Below, one piece after another: positions 9,386-19,900 of a DNA stretch of 63,360 nucleotides. The DNA lies in the NCBI GenBank assembly GCA_022340805.1, contig JAJDNF010000090.1, positions 1 to 63,360 on the forward strand, read 5' to 3'. Each line of letters begins with the position of its first letter. Positions within the stretch are counted from its first letter, which is position 1. Source of the stretch: Chromatiaceae bacterium (GTDB lineage: Bacteria > Pseudomonadota > Gammaproteobacteria > Chromatiales > Chromatiaceae). The notes beneath the pieces are model-generated. The model was not told where the DNA came from and searched no databases. It worked only from the letters and a program-made list of their open reading frames with translations. Both the position numbers and the translations under genes were made by a program.

Positions 9386-11308
9386 ATGCGCACGCCGCCT
9401 TTCGATCCGCACACCCCGGAAGGCCCGCTGGCCGAAAAATGGCAGCGGCATCGTGCCGAGGTCAGGCTGGTCAGCCCCACCAACAGGCGACGCTACCGGG
9501 TGATTGTCGTCGGGAGTGGGCTGGCCGGGGCCTCGGCGGCGGCCAGCCTGGCGGAACTCGGCTACCAGGTTGACTGCTTCACCTTTCACGACAGCCCGCG
9601 TCGTGCGCACTCGGTCGCGGCCCAGGGTGGCATCAATGCCGCGAAGAACTACCGCAACGATGGCGACAGTGTCGAGCGCCTGTTCCGCGACACCATCAAG
9701 GGTGGCGACTACCGTTCGCGCGAGGCCAACGTCTACCGACTGGCCGAGATCAGCAACCAGATCATCGATCACTGTGTCGCGCAGGGCATCCCGTTCGCCC
9801 GCGACTATGCCGGGTACCTCGACAACCGCTCGTTTGGCGGCGCCCAGGTCGCCCGCACCTTTTATGCACGTGGCCAGACCGGCCAGCAACTGCTGCTTGG
9901 CGCCTACGGGGCATTGAGCCGCCAGGTGCACAGTGGTCAGGTCAGGCTGCATACGCGCACCGAGATGCTCGACCTGGTGGTCGAGGATGGTCGTGCCGCT
10001 GGCATCATCAGCCGACGACTCACCGATGGCCGCATCGGGCGCCATGCTGCTGACGCCGTGGTGCTGGCAACCGGCGGCTACAGCAACATCTATTACCTGT
10101 CGACCAACGCCCTGGCCAGCAACGTGACCGCCGGCTACCGCGCCTACCGGCGCGGTGCCTGGTTCGCCAATCCAAGCTTCACGCAGATCCACCCGACCTG
10201 CATCCCGGCGGTCGAGGATCGCCAGTCCAAGTTGACCCTGATGTCGGAGTCACTGCGCAACGACGGGCGGATCTGGGTGCCGCAGTCTGCGCACGACGAA
10301 CGCTCGCCGGCGGACATCCCGGACACCGAGCGCGACTACTACCTCGAGCGCATGTACCCCGCCTACGGCAACCTGAGCCCACGCGATATTTCGTCACGTG
10401 CGGCCAAGGCGGTGTGCGACGAGGCGCGCGGCGTCGGCCCGGGCGGGCGCGGCGTGTACCTCGACTTCGCCGAGGCGATCGGCCGGCTCGGGCGGCGTGT
10501 CATCAGCGACCGCTACGGCAATCTTTTCCAGATGTACCAGCGCATCACCGGCGAAGACCCCTGGCAGACACCGATGCGCATCTATCCCGCGGCGCACTAC
10601 AGCATGGGTGGCTTGTGGGTCGACTACGACCTGATGACAACGGTACCCGGCTTGTTTGCGATCGGCGAAGCCAATTTTTCCGATCACGGTGCCAACCGCC
10701 TCGGGGCCAGTGCGCTGATGCAGGGACTCGCCGACGGCTACTTCATCCTGCCGCAGACGCTGGGGCATTACCTGGCCGGGAGGCCGCCGCTTGCAGCGCA
10801 AAACGGCACCGCGGCCTTCGAGGAGGCGCAGGCGGCGGTCGAGGCGCGTCTCAAACGCCTGGTCGCGGTCGGTGGCCGCACACCGGTAGATGTTTTTCAT
10901 CGCCGCCTCGGTGAACTGATGTGGGAGTACTGCGGCATGTCGCGCGACCGCGCCGGACTGGAACAGGCACTGGCCGAGATTCCGACCCTGCGCGAGGAGT
11001 TCTGGTCAGGCATCTGCGTATGCGGCGGCAGCGAGGAATTCAACGTCGTGCTGGAAAAGGCCGGGCGGGTCGCCGACTACCTGGAGTTTGCCGAGGTGAT
11101 GGTGCGCGACGCGCTCGCGCGCGAGGAGTCCTGCGGCGCGCACTTCCGTACCGAGTACCAGACCGCCGACGGTGAGGCGCAACGCAACGACGCCGCGTTC
11201 GCGCATGTCGCGGCCTGGGGATTCCGCGACGACGGCAGCGCGCCGCAGCGCGCAATCGAGCCCTTGAGTTTCGAACACCTGCACCTGGCCGAGAGGAACT
11301 ACCGATAG
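9386..11308 (+). CDS. sdhA: Succinate dehydrogenase/fumarate reductase flavoprotein subunit (type B)
   Basis: Catalytic subunit that interconverts succinate and fumarate at a covalent FAD. The 640-residue protein has the dinucleotide-binding motif [19 protein letters not shown] (residues 39-57). The flavinylation segment [18 protein letters not shown] places the FAD-linking histidine at about 75. [13 protein letters not shown] and the C-terminal [18 protein letters not shown] are also characteristic. The sequence style resembles the Bacteroidota/Chlorobi type B branch rather than E. coli SdhA or FrdA. Its stop overlaps the GTG of the iron-sulfur gene by 1 nt. The sequence alone does not show which direction the enzyme works in. 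Confidence 0.95.
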   Translation: MRTPPFDPHTPEGPLAEKWQRHRAEVRLVSPTNRRRYRVIVVGSGLAGASAAASLAELGYQVDCFTFHDSPRRAHSVAAQGGINAAKNYRNDGDSVERLFRDTIKGGDYRSREANVYRLAEISNQIIDHCVAQGIPFARDYAGYLDNRSFGGAQVARTFYARGQTGQQLLLGAYGALSRQVHSGQVRLHTRTEMLDLVVEDGRAAGIISRRLTDGRIGRHAADAVVLATGGYSNIYYLSTNALASNVTAGYRAYRRGAWFANPSFTQIHPTCIPAVEDRQSKLTLMSESLRNDGRIWVPQSAHDERSPADIPDTERDYYLERMYPAYGNLSPRDISSRAAKAVCDEARGVGPGGRGVYLDFAEAIGRLGRRVISDRYGNLFQMYQRITGEDPWQTPMRIYPAAHYSMGGLWVDYDLMTTVPGLFAIGEANFSDHGANRLGASALMQGLADGYFILPQTLGHYLAGRPPLAAQNGTAAFEEAQAAVEARLKRLVAVGGRTPVDVFHRRLGELMWEYCGMSRDRAGLEQALAEIPTLREEFWSGICVCGGSEEFNVVLEKAGRVADYLEFAEVMVRDALAREESCGAHFRTEYQTADGEAQRNDAAFAHVAAWGFRDDGSAPQRAIEPLSFEHLHLAERNYR

Positions 11309-12093
11309 TGGATTTCACGCTGCACATCTGGCGCCAGCATGGCGCGGCCGAGGCAGGCAGGTTCGTCACCTACCCGGTGCGTGGAATCAGCCCCGACCTG
11401 TCGTTCCTCGAGATGCTCGATGTGCTCAACGAGGAACTGGTCGGCAGGGGCGAAGCACCGATCGCGTTCGATCACGATTGTCGCGAGGGGATCTGTGGCT
11501 CCTGCGCGATGGTGATCAACGGCGATCCGCACGGCCCCTTGCCCGGCACCACGACCTGTCAACTGTACATGCGGCACTTCGCCAACGGTGCCGAAATCAC
11601 CGTGGAACCCTGGCGCGCCAGGGCGTTTCCGGTGCTGCGCGACCTGATCGTCGACCGCGCGGCACTGGACCGCGTGATCCAGGCCGGCGGCTACGTGTCG
11701 GTGAATACCGGGGCCGCGCCGGATGCGCATGCACTGACCGTCTCCAAGCAGGCCGCCGATGCTGCGTTTGAGGCGGCGGCCTGCATAGGCTGCGGCGCCT
11801 GCGTTGCGGCCTGCCCGAACGGATCGGCGATGCTGTTCACGGCCGCCAAGGTCGTACAGTTGGCCATGCTGCCCCAGGGTCGGCCCGAGCGGGCGCGGCG
11901 GGTCATCGGGATGGTCGAGGCGATGGACGACGCCGGGTTCGGCAACTGCACCAACCACTATGCCTGCGCCGAGGCCTGCCCCAAGCAGATCCCGGCGCGC
12001 TTCATCGCGCGACTGAATCGCGAATTCCTTAACGCCGCGCTGACCAGCCGCGAGTTCGTCGAACTGGCCCGCCCGCATGAACACGAAGAGTGA
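11308..12093 (+). CDS. sdhB: Succinate dehydrogenase/fumarate reductase iron-sulfur subunit (type B)
   Basis: Electron-transfer subunit linking the flavoprotein to the cytochrome b anchor. The 261-residue protein carries three cluster motifs: the ferredoxin-type [2Fe-2S] set [10 protein letters not shown] plus a later TTCQ; the [4Fe-4S] set [12 protein letters not shown]; and the third cluster set [16 protein letters not shown]. Translation begins at a GTG that overlaps the sdhA stop (TAGTG). It is the last gene of the sdhC-sdhA-sdhB operon; 124 bp separate it from hemF. Confidence 0.95.
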   Translation: MDFTLHIWRQHGAAEAGRFVTYPVRGISPDLSFLEMLDVLNEELVGRGEAPIAFDHDCREGICGSCAMVINGDPHGPLPGTTTCQLYMRHFANGAEITVEPWRARAFPVLRDLIVDRAALDRVIQAGGYVSVNTGAAPDAHALTVSKQAADAAFEAAACIGCGACVAACPNGSAMLFTAAKVVQLAMLPQGRPERARRVIGMVEAMDDAGFGNCTNHYACAEACPKQIPARFIARLNREFLNAALTSREFVELARPHEHEE

Positions 12094-12160
12094 GACCGGC
12101 CTGTAGCCCGTGCCCGCGCAGCGGCAGGGTGGCCGACGAGCGCGTGGCGGCTGCGGTTGA

Positions 12161-13138
<978 letters not shown>

Positions 13139-13469
13139 CCCGGCGCCGAGCGGCGCTCTGCACCGGGCCGCATATCGGGTTCGCAACCTGCCGGCAGGAT
13201 GGATCGCTGGACACGGCGCGACCTGTCGGGGAACCCCCAAGTCGTTGCGGGGCGCACAAAAAAAGGGCCTGCCCGGGGTAAGGCAGGCCCTGAAAGCGCT
13301 TCGAGCGCCGGAGGAGGATGGACTTGGCGATGCACAGCATCGGTCAAGGCTATCGCTGTATGGGTTAGCGCCCACGACACCGCAAACCTGACAATTCTGC
13401 GAACGAAGCGCCCAGCGCCGACAAAGGATAGTGCCGCACGGACACGCCCGAACGCGCCCCGACGGGAAT
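13139..13469. other. Convergent intergenic region, hemF to thioredoxin-like gene
   Basis: No gene is supported in these 331 bp. The only clear element is the hairpin at 13258-13291, which suits minus-strand termination. The remainder is unremarkable, with somewhat lower GC near 13340-13400. Confidence 0.6.
13258..13291 (-). terminator. Intrinsic terminator for the thioredoxin/DUF302 transcript
   Basis: A 9-bp GC-rich stem (GGGCCTGCC at 13265-13273 and GGCAGGCCC at 13282-13290, extendable by one A-T pair) has an 8-nt loop. On the minus strand it is followed by seven T residues (A tract at 13258-13264). It lies about 180 bp past the minus-strand thioredoxin-like gene. For hemF on the plus strand the hairpin lacks a U tract, so it is mainly a minus-strand terminator. 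Confidence 0.8.
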
Positions 13470-13826
13470 CTAGATCTCTTTACCGGCCAGATGCTCGTCG
13501 ATCCAGTGCTCGATCCAGTGCGACGGCCGCGCACCGCTGAAACGGCCGAGCTCCTCGCCGGCATGAAACAGCATGATGGTCGGGAAACCACGCAAGCGGT
13601 AGTGCCCTGCGAGTTTCATGTTCTCCCCCTCGTCCACCTCGACCTTGGCCAGGCGCACGCGGCCGCCGAGCCCGTTGACCGCGCGCGTCAGGTGCGGTGC
13701 GATCGCGTGGCAGGGGGCGCACCAGTCGGCCCAGAAATCGACCAGGATCGGCGCCGCGGCCGAATCGGCCAGTACCTTCGCGTCGAAATCGTGCAGATGG
13801 ACGTCAAAAATCAGATTGTCCCCCAT
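13470..13826 (-). CDS. Thioredoxin-family protein with WCAPC active site
   Basis: The 118-residue protein is a single thioredoxin fold with no signal peptide. The redox motif is FWADWCAPCHAIAP, with cysteines at 36 and 39, so alanine replaces the usual glycine of WCGPC. The conserved cis-proline segment is GFPTIMLFHAG. This is most like the thioredoxin-like proteins distinct from the main TrxA, but a general cytoplasmic thiol reductase cannot be excluded. It begins 3 nt after the stop of the DUF302 gene, so both are probably one transcript ending at 13258-13291. Confidence 0.9.
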   Translation of the reverse strand: MGDNLIFDVHLHDFDAKVLADSAAAPILVDFWADWCAPCHAIAPHLTRAVNGLGGRVRLAKVEVDEGENMKLAGHYRLRGFPTIMLFHAGEELGRFSGARPSHWIEHWIDEHLAGKEI

Positions 13827-13829
13827 CGC

Positions 13830-14306
13830 TCAACGCGCCTCCGTCGCAGAGACGCCGGCGCGCAGTGCGGCGATCACCACGTCCTCGAGCTCCTGCACCA
13901 CACCGATCCCCGGGCTTCCCTCGGCGATCACGGTGGGCCGGGCGAACAGCACCCGGGTAAACCCATCCTTCTCGACCAGGGTCACCCTGAGCGGGCAGAG
14001 CGCGAGCAGGTCGGGATCGGCATTGCTGACCTGGTTGGCGTACCAGGCGTTGCACACCACCATGCTGCGGATGCCGCCCAGGGCATTGCGATTGAGCTCC
14101 TCGCCCCAGCGCTGGCCGAAGTTCGCCAGGTTGGCGCCGAGATCGACCTCGAGCGCGACGAAGAAGTTGGCCTTTTCCAACGCCGCGTACACCGCCTTAT
14201 AGGTCACATCCAAAGGGGCCTGGGCATCCAGACGCAGGACGCCGGGCGGCGTCGCCATGACCAGCGCCGGCAACAACAGCAGTAGCGCGATCAGGTACTT
14301 CCTCAT
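13830..14306 (-). CDS. Exported DUF302-like protein
   Basis: The 158-residue protein has a signal peptide ([17 protein letters not shown]) followed by a DUF302-like domain. Its pattern includes [16 protein letters not shown], a central [10 protein letters not shown], and [17 protein letters not shown], corresponding to the conserved CNP and LLPC positions of that family. DUF302 function is unknown. The ATG at 14306 has GGAGA upstream. It is coupled to the thioredoxin-like gene, yet this protein should be periplasmic while the partner appears cytoplasmic, so shared transcription need not mean direct contact. Confidence 0.8.
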   Translation of the reverse strand: MRKYLIALLLLLPALVMATPPGVLRLDAQAPLDVTYKAVYAALEKANFFVALEVDLGANLANFGQRWGEELNRNALGGIRSMVVCNAWYANQVSNADPDLLALCPLRVTLVEKDGFTRVLFARPTVIAEGSPGIGVVQELEDVVIAALRAGVSATEAR

Positions 14307-14444
14307 TGCTGCATCTCCATATATCTGACCCGCAATTGTACCCGAGCAACCGGTCTCGGCGCGCGACGCAGCGGCTACCTTTGTCAGATTCGGCCCCAGC
14401 CAGTAGCATTGGCGCCTCCGTGCACCACCGACCCCAACGACGCC

Positions 14445-15386
14445 ATGGCTGAGCAGACCATCCGAATCGCCACCCGAAAATCGCCACTCGCCATGTGGCA
14501 GGCCGAGCATGTCGCCGACGCGCTGCGGCGCGCCCACCCGGGTCTCGGGGTCGAGATTCTCGGCATGAGCACCCAAGGCGACAAGATCCTCGACACCCCG
14601 CTGGCCAAGATCGGCGGCAAGGGTCTGTTCGTCAAGGAACTCGAACAGCAGATGCTCGATGGCGCCGCGGACATCGCGGTGCACTCGATGAAAGACGTGC
14701 CTGTGGATCTACCCGAAGGTCTGCACCTGGCGGTGATCCTCGCACGCGAGGACCCGCGCGACGCGTTCGTGTCCAACCACCATGCCAGCCTGGTAGCGCT
14801 GCCCGAGGGCGCCCGGGTCGGGACGTCCAGCCTGCGCCGTCAGTGCCAGCTGGCAGATCGCCGGCCGGACCTCGAGATCATACCGCTGCGTGGCAACGTC
14901 AATACCCGCCTGCGCAAGCTTGACGACGGCGAGTACGACGCCATTATTCTGGCCTCGGCCGGGCTGCTGCGGCTCGGTTTCGCCGAACGCATCCGCAGTT
15001 TCATATCGACTGACGACAGCCTGCCAGCGATCGGCCAGGGAGCAATCGGCATCGAGTGCCGCGCCGACGATCGGCGGGTCAACACGCTGCTGCAACCGCT
15101 GCACCATGCCCCGACTGCGGCCTGCGTGCACGCCGAGCGGGCCATGAACCGGCGCCTGGAAGGCGGTTGTCAGGTGCCGATCGGCGGCCATGCGACGCTG
15201 GACATGGGCGAGCTCCACCTGCGCGGCCTGGTCGGAACGGTCGACGGCAGTGAAATCGTGCGCGGCGAGATCCGCGGCCCGGAAGGCGACGGCGAAAAGC
15301 TCGGCAACACCCTGGCCGAGGAGCTGCTCGAGCATGGTGCCGCGCATATCCTGCGCGAACTCTACGCCGACGTCCGACCTGCTTGA
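14445..15386 (+). CDS. hemC: Porphobilinogen deaminase (hydroxymethylbilane synthase)
   Basis: HemC polymerises four porphobilinogens into hydroxymethylbilane on a dipyrromethane cofactor. The product is 313 residues, exactly the E. coli length, and the cofactor cysteine is at residue 242 in [12 protein letters not shown]. Other motifs are [37 protein letters not shown], and [11 protein letters not shown] with [12 protein letters not shown]. The ATG at 14445 gives the conserved start. hemD begins inside its stop codon, so hemC and hemD are translationally coupled. Confidence 0.98.
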   Translation: MAEQTIRIATRKSPLAMWQAEHVADALRRAHPGLGVEILGMSTQGDKILDTPLAKIGGKGLFVKELEQQMLDGAADIAVHSMKDVPVDLPEGLHLAVILAREDPRDAFVSNHHASLVALPEGARVGTSSLRRQCQLADRRPDLEIIPLRGNVNTRLRKLDDGEYDAIILASAGLLRLGFAERIRSFISTDDSLPAIGQGAIGIECRADDRRVNTLLQPLHHAPTAACVHAERAMNRRLEGGCQVPIGGHATLDMGELHLRGLVGTVDGSEIVRGEIRGPEGDGEKLGNTLAEELLEHGAAHILRELYADVRPA

Positions 15387-16168
15387 ACGCACCCACCCCC
15401 CCCTGCGAGCTGGCCGGTCTGAGCGTGCTGGTCACCCGACCGGCGCACCAATCCGAGGGGCTTTGCGACCTGATCCAGGCCGCGCGTGGCCGCCCGGTTC
15501 GCTTCCCCGCACTGGAGATCCGCGGTCCCGCCGACAAGCACGCCGCGCGCGCCGAACTCGCCGGCGCCAGCCGCGCCGCGATGCTGATCTTCGTCAGCGC
15601 CAACGCGGTGCGGTACGCGTTCCCGCTGCTGCCGGACCAGCTGCCGGTCGACATTGCCATCGCCGCGGTCGGCGGCGCCACCGCCAGGGCACTGGCCGAG
15701 GCCGGCCTGGAGCCGACCCTGCTGCCGGAGCGGATGGACAGCGACGGCCTGCTTGCACTGCCGCAGCTAAACGCGGTGCAGGGCCAGTCGATCTACATCC
15801 TGCGTGGCGAGGGTGGCCGCGAGCTGCTGTTCGACACGCTGCGCGAACGCGCTGCCGACGTGCACCAGGTCGACGTCTATCGCCGCCAGATCCCGCAGCG
15901 GCCAGCCGGCGTGGCCAACCTGGTGCGCAACTGGCCGCAGCTGGTCCAGGCCGTCACCGCGACCAGTAACGCGATTCTCGACAACCTGTTCACGCTGCTC
16001 GGCGAGGAGGGTGCCGAACAGCTGCGCGCGACCCCGCTGGTGGTGGTCAGCCAGCGCATGGCCGAGCACGCGGTGGCGCGCGGCTGCGAGAGCGTGCACG
16101 TGGCAAACTCGGCGCAAGACATCGACGTGTTGCTCGCCTTGTGCGAGGCCAGCGAGGATGTCGTGTGA
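15383..16168 (+). CDS. hemD: Uroporphyrinogen-III synthase
   Basis: HemD cyclises hydroxymethylbilane to uroporphyrinogen III. The 261-residue protein has the usual poorly conserved HemD pattern: [16 protein letters not shown] at the N-terminus, a central [34 protein letters not shown], and VDVYRRQIP. Translation starts at a TTG overlapping the hemC stop (TTGA), a coupling start that is weak on its own. Its place after hemC and before hemX makes the call secure. Confidence 0.93.
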   Translation: MNAPTPPCELAGLSVLVTRPAHQSEGLCDLIQAARGRPVRFPALEIRGPADKHAARAELAGASRAAMLIFVSANAVRYAFPLLPDQLPVDIAIAAVGGATARALAEAGLEPTLLPERMDSDGLLALPQLNAVQGQSIYILRGEGGRELLFDTLRERAADVHQVDVYRRQIPQRPAGVANLVRNWPQLVQAVTATSNAILDNLFTLLGEEGAEQLRATPLVVVSQRMAEHAVARGCESVHVANSAQDIDVLLALCEASEDVV

Positions 16169-16250
16169 GCATCGGCTTTGCTAGTCTTGCTACTATCTGC
16201 GTCACAACGAAGATAACGCCGTACAACTGCGATCCGGTAAACCACCCAGC

Positions 16251-17477
16251 ATGAATGACGAAGACCCCAAACCGGGCGTCGTGATCGACGTGACACCGGA
16301 CCAAGAGAGTGCCATGCCGGACCAGGAGCCGGCGACCGCACCGCCCGCTGCTGCGGGGGACCGGGGCGGTCGGCACGGCGGGATGCTGCCACTGCTCGTG
16401 GCACTGGTCGCGTTGCTGGCTGTCGCCGCTGCCGCGGTGCTCGGTTACCGCTACTTGGCCGACCTCACGCAGCAGTTCGCGACCATGGACACCGAGCTGC
16501 GCAACGCGGTCAACCAGCAGCAGCGATTGCAGCAGTCGCTGAACGATGCGACCAGCGCACTGCAGGCCCAGGAGTCCGCGCTAGGCGAACAGCGCGACGT
16601 GCTGGCTCAGCAGCGTCTCGCGGTGGACGAGGCACGCGGCGCCTTCAAGCAGCAGGAACAGAAACTGGCCGACGAAAACCTGCAACTGCAGGAGCGCGAG
16701 GCGGAGCTGCGCGCGGCGGTGGCCGACGTGCACCGGCGGGTCGGACGCTCGGGCACTCAATGGATGATCGCCGAGGCCGACTACCTGCTGCGCATCGCCA
16801 GTCACCGCCTGCTGCTCGCACGTGATACCGAGACCGCGCGGGTCGCCCTCGAGCTGGCCGACCAGCGGCTGCGCGACACCAGAGACCCGGGTTGGGCCGG
16901 GGTGCGCGAGCAGATCGCGCGCGACATCGCCAAACTGAGCGCTTTCCAGGGGCCCGACAGCGCCGGCCTGTCTGCCAGGCTGGCGGCACTGGCCGAGCAG
17001 ATCCCGCAGCTTCGGATCGCGCGTGCCACGATCGGGCCGGAGCGCACCCTGCCTGAAACCCCGGCGCGCGCGCCGGGCGAGCGCAGCTGGGACACGCTGC
17101 TCGACGACCTGTGGGCGGGCTTCAAGGACTCGGTGCGGATCCGCGAGCGCGACAAACCGGTCCAGGCCATGCTGGCCCCGGAGCACCAGTTCTTCCTGTA
17201 CGAGAACCTCAAGCTGCACCTCGAGGCCGCACGCCTGGGCCTCGCGCGCAGCGACCCGGCCCTGTACCGCGACAACCTGGATACCGCGGCCGAGTGGCTG
17301 CACAAGTACTTCGACCCGAGCGACCCGATAGCGGCGGCGCTGGGTAAGGCCATCGGCGAGATGCGCGGTATCGATATCCGTCCCGAGCTGCCGGATATCA
17401 GCCAGTCGCTGCGCGCGCTGGAGGTACGCCAGAAATTGATTGACGACGTCGCCCCCGGCGGGGCCGAGGCGCAATGA
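16251..17477 (+). CDS. hemX: HemX-like membrane protein (uroporphyrinogen-III C-methyltransferase-like annotation)
   Basis: The 408-residue protein has a short acidic N-terminus, one transmembrane helix at about residues 45-70 and a long coiled-coil segment rich in Gln, Glu and Leu at about 80-160. A globular C-terminal part includes WMIAEADYLLRIASHRLLLARD and FYLYENLKLHLEAARLGLARSD-like residues. This is the HemX family encoded after hemD in gammaproteobacteria. Older databases name it a methyltransferase, but no SAM-binding motif is visible. It probably works with HemY; the precise role is unknown. Confidence 0.9.
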   Translation: MNDEDPKPGVVIDVTPDQESAMPDQEPATAPPAAAGDRGGRHGGMLPLLVALVALLAVAAAAVLGYRYLADLTQQFATMDTELRNAVNQQQRLQQSLNDATSALQAQESALGEQRDVLAQQRLAVDEARGAFKQQEQKLADENLQLQEREAELRAAVADVHRRVGRSGTQWMIAEADYLLRIASHRLLLARDTETARVALELADQRLRDTRDPGWAGVREQIARDIAKLSAFQGPDSAGLSARLAALAEQIPQLRIARATIGPERTLPETPARAPGERSWDTLLDDLWAGFKDSVRIRERDKPVQAMLAPEHQFFLYENLKLHLEAARLGLARSDPALYRDNLDTAAEWLHKYFDPSDPIAAALGKAIGEMRGIDIRPELPDISQSLRALEVRQKLIDDVAPGGAEAQ

Positions 17478-18781
17478 GGTCGCTGCTGAAGATCTGGCTG
17501 TTCGTCCTCGCCGGCGCCGGCCTCGGCGTGGTGTTGAGCCGAGACAGTGGCTATGTGCTGTTGTCGTTCGGCAACTACACGGTCGAGATGAGCCTGGCCC
17601 TGCTGCTGCTGTTCATCGCCGCGCTGTTTGGCGCGCTGTACCTCGGCATCCGGATGATGGTGCGGACCCTGCATCTGCCGCAGGACGTGCGCGACTGGAA
17701 ACACAAGCGCGGTTCGCGCCTGGCCCAGCAGGCGATGACCCGCGGCCTGCTGGAGATGTCCGAGGGCAATTGGCGCAGCGCCGAAAGACGCCTGGTACGC
17801 TTTGCCGACCGCTCCGAGACACCGCTGTTGAATTACCTGGCCGCGGCGCGTGCTGCCCAGCTGCAGGGCGCACACGACCGGCGCGACGGTTACATCCGCC
17901 TGGCCCACGAGTGCATGCCCTCGGCGGATGTCGCGGTCAGCCTGACCCAGGCCGAGCTGCAACTCGCCGACCACCAGCTGGAACAGGCGCTGGCCACGCT
18001 GAAGCATCTGCGCAGCGTCGCGCCCAAGCACAACTACGTGCTGCGTCTGCTGCGGCGGCTGTACGAACAGCTCGGCGACTGGGAGCACCTGCGCGAGCTG
18101 CTGCCGGAGCTGCGCCGGCGCAAGGTCGAGGACGACGCCGACCTGCAGCGCCTGGAGATCCGCACGCACCGCGCATTGCTGGAGCAGGCCTTCCTGTCGG
18201 GTGATGAGCGGCGCCTGAACCTGGCCTGGGCCGACGTGCCACGCGGCCTGCGCGACGAACCCCAGGTCCTCGGTGACTACGCCGGCTACCTGCAGGAGAG
18301 TGACCAGGACGGCAGGGCCGAGCAGTTGCTGCGCGATGCGCTGCGCAAGCAGTGGGATCCGGGACTGATCGAGACCTACGGCCTGCTCGAGTCCGCCGAG
18401 CCGGGCAAACAGCTGTCACAGATGGAGCGCTTCCTGGCCGACCACCCGGACGACCCGACCCTGCTCCTGACACTCGGTCGGCTCAGCCTGCGCGCCCAGC
18501 TGTGGGGCAAGGCACGCGGTTATCTCGAGGCCTGCATCGGCCGCAATGGTCCGGCGCAGGCGTATCGCGAACTGGGTCAACTGCTCGAGCGCATGCACGA
18601 GCCGGACAAGGCGATCGAGATCTACAGACGCGGGCTGTCCGGGACCGGCGGCCCGGAACCGGTGCCTTTGCCCCACGACATCGGCAGGGCCAAGGCCAAC
18701 CGGCCGATGATCGACGAACAGCCCGCGCAGCCGATCCCGCACGGGGCACTGCGCAACGATGCGGAGCCCTCGTCTACCTGA
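17474..18781 (+). CDS. hemY: HemY-like inner membrane TPR protein
   Basis: The 435-residue protein begins with two membrane helices (about 5-25 and 40-65), the HemY N-terminal domain, and continues as helical TPR-type repeats. Conserved segments include RGLLEMSEGNWRSAERRLVR, LNYLAAARAAQLQGAHDRRD, and GKARGYLEACI. It overlaps hemX by the ATGA motif, so hemC-hemD-hemX-hemY form one operon. This gammaproteobacterial HemY is unrelated to the Bacillus protoporphyrinogen oxidase of the same name. Confidence 0.93.
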   Translation: MRSLLKIWLFVLAGAGLGVVLSRDSGYVLLSFGNYTVEMSLALLLLFIAALFGALYLGIRMMVRTLHLPQDVRDWKHKRGSRLAQQAMTRGLLEMSEGNWRSAERRLVRFADRSETPLLNYLAAARAAQLQGAHDRRDGYIRLAHECMPSADVAVSLTQAELQLADHQLEQALATLKHLRSVAPKHNYVLRLLRRLYEQLGDWEHLRELLPELRRRKVEDDADLQRLEIRTHRALLEQAFLSGDERRLNLAWADVPRGLRDEPQVLGDYAGYLQESDQDGRAEQLLRDALRKQWDPGLIETYGLLESAEPGKQLSQMERFLADHPDDPTLLLTLGRLSLRAQLWGKARGYLEACIGRNGPAQAYRELGQLLERMHEPDKAIEIYRRGLSGTGGPEPVPLPHDIGRAKANRPMIDEQPAQPIPHGALRNDAEPSST

Positions 18782-18805
18782 CCGCGGCGTGTGGCGCCGG
18801 CCCGG

Positions 18806-19825
18806 TCATTGGGGGACCTTGGCGCGGGTATCCTCGGCGTATTCAAACGAATCGAAATGCATCTGTGCCTCCGGCATGCCCGCTGCGCGGAAGGCCTCGC
18901 GCCCGGCGCTCACCATCGGCGGCGGGCCGGCCATGTAAAGGTCGTAACCGGACAGGTCGGCAAAATCGGCCAGCACGGCCTCGTGCACCCAGCCAGTGCG
19001 GCCCTGCCAGTCGTCGTCGGGCTCGGACAGCACCGGCACGAAGCGGAAGTTGTCGTGCTGCCGCACCCACTGCTCAGGCAACTCGCGCAGGTACAGATCG
19101 CGCTCGCTGCGCACCCCCCAGTAGAGATAGATCGGCTGCGTTGCGCCGGCGCGGAATGCCTGCTCGATCTGACCCTTGAGCGGTGCGAAACCGGTACCGC
19201 CGCCCATGAAGATCATCGGTCGGTCCGAATCCTCGTCCAGCACGAAGGTGCCGAGCGGGGCCTGGATACGCAGGATGCTGCGCTCCTTCATCTGGGTGAA
19301 AACCCAGTCGGTGAACTCGCCGCCGTCGACATGGCGGATGTGCAGTTCGATGAACTCGTCGTCGTGCGGTGCGTTGGCGATCGAGAACGCACGCCGCCGC
19401 CCATCCGACAACAGGAAGTCGAGGTACTGCCCGGCACGGAACTGCAGACGCTGGTTGTCCGGCAGCTTGAGCAACAGGCGCACCACATCGTCGGTCAGGT
19501 GATCGACCGCGTGCACCCGAACCGGCAGCAGCCGGACCTCGAGGTCCGAAGTCGCCTGGGCCTCGCGCACCGCGATGCTCAGGTCGCTGGCGGCGAAGCC
19601 CTGGCAGGGAAGACATTTGCCCTCGCCCGCTTCCTCCAGGGCCGGCGGCACGCCATAGTAGGTGACGTCACCGGAGATCAGGTCCGCGGCGCAGGAACCA
19701 CAGCGGCCGTTACGGCAACCATACGGTAGGCCGATGTTCTGACGGATCGCGGCATCCAGGATGGTCTCGTTGTCTTCGCACTCGAATTGATGGCCGCTGC
19801 TGCTGATGGTGACGGTAAAAGGCAT
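18806..19825 (-). CDS. Ferredoxin-type NAD(P)H-dependent flavin reductase (CDP-6-deoxy-glucoseen reductase-like)
   Basis: The 339-residue protein joins an N-terminal plant-type [2Fe-2S] ferredoxin domain (PYGCRNGRCGSC, then KCLPCQ) to an FAD domain (RAFSIANAP) and an NAD-binding domain (MIFMGGGTGFAPLKGQIE, then YMAGPPPMV). Such iron-sulfur flavoproteins pass electrons from NAD(P)H to an oxygenase or other acceptor. Databases often name them CDP-6-deoxy-delta-3,4-glucoseen reductase; in many proteobacteria the gene neighbours ubiD, which is 12 kb away here. The ATG at 19825 matches where the ferredoxin fold begins. The physiological acceptor is not evident from the neighbours. Confidence 0.9.
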   Translation of the reverse strand: MPFTVTISSSGHQFECEDNETILDAAIRQNIGLPYGCRNGRCGSCAADLISGDVTYYGVPPALEEAGEGKCLPCQGFAASDLSIAVREAQATSDLEVRLLPVRVHAVDHLTDDVVRLLLKLPDNQRLQFRAGQYLDFLLSDGRRRAFSIANAPHDDEFIELHIRHVDGGEFTDWVFTQMKERSILRIQAPLGTFVLDEDSDRPMIFMGGGTGFAPLKGQIEQAFRAGATQPIYLYWGVRSERDLYLRELPEQWVRQHDNFRFVPVLSEPDDDWQGRTGWVHEAVLADFADLSGYDLYMAGPPPMVSAGREAFRAAGMPEAQMHFDSFEYAEDTRAKVPQ

Positions 19826-19900
19826 GATCTGCGGGTACTTGCGTTGAGAAGGGCTGCGATTGTCGATGATTTCCGGAGGTGAATAAACCGTGAGGTACAC

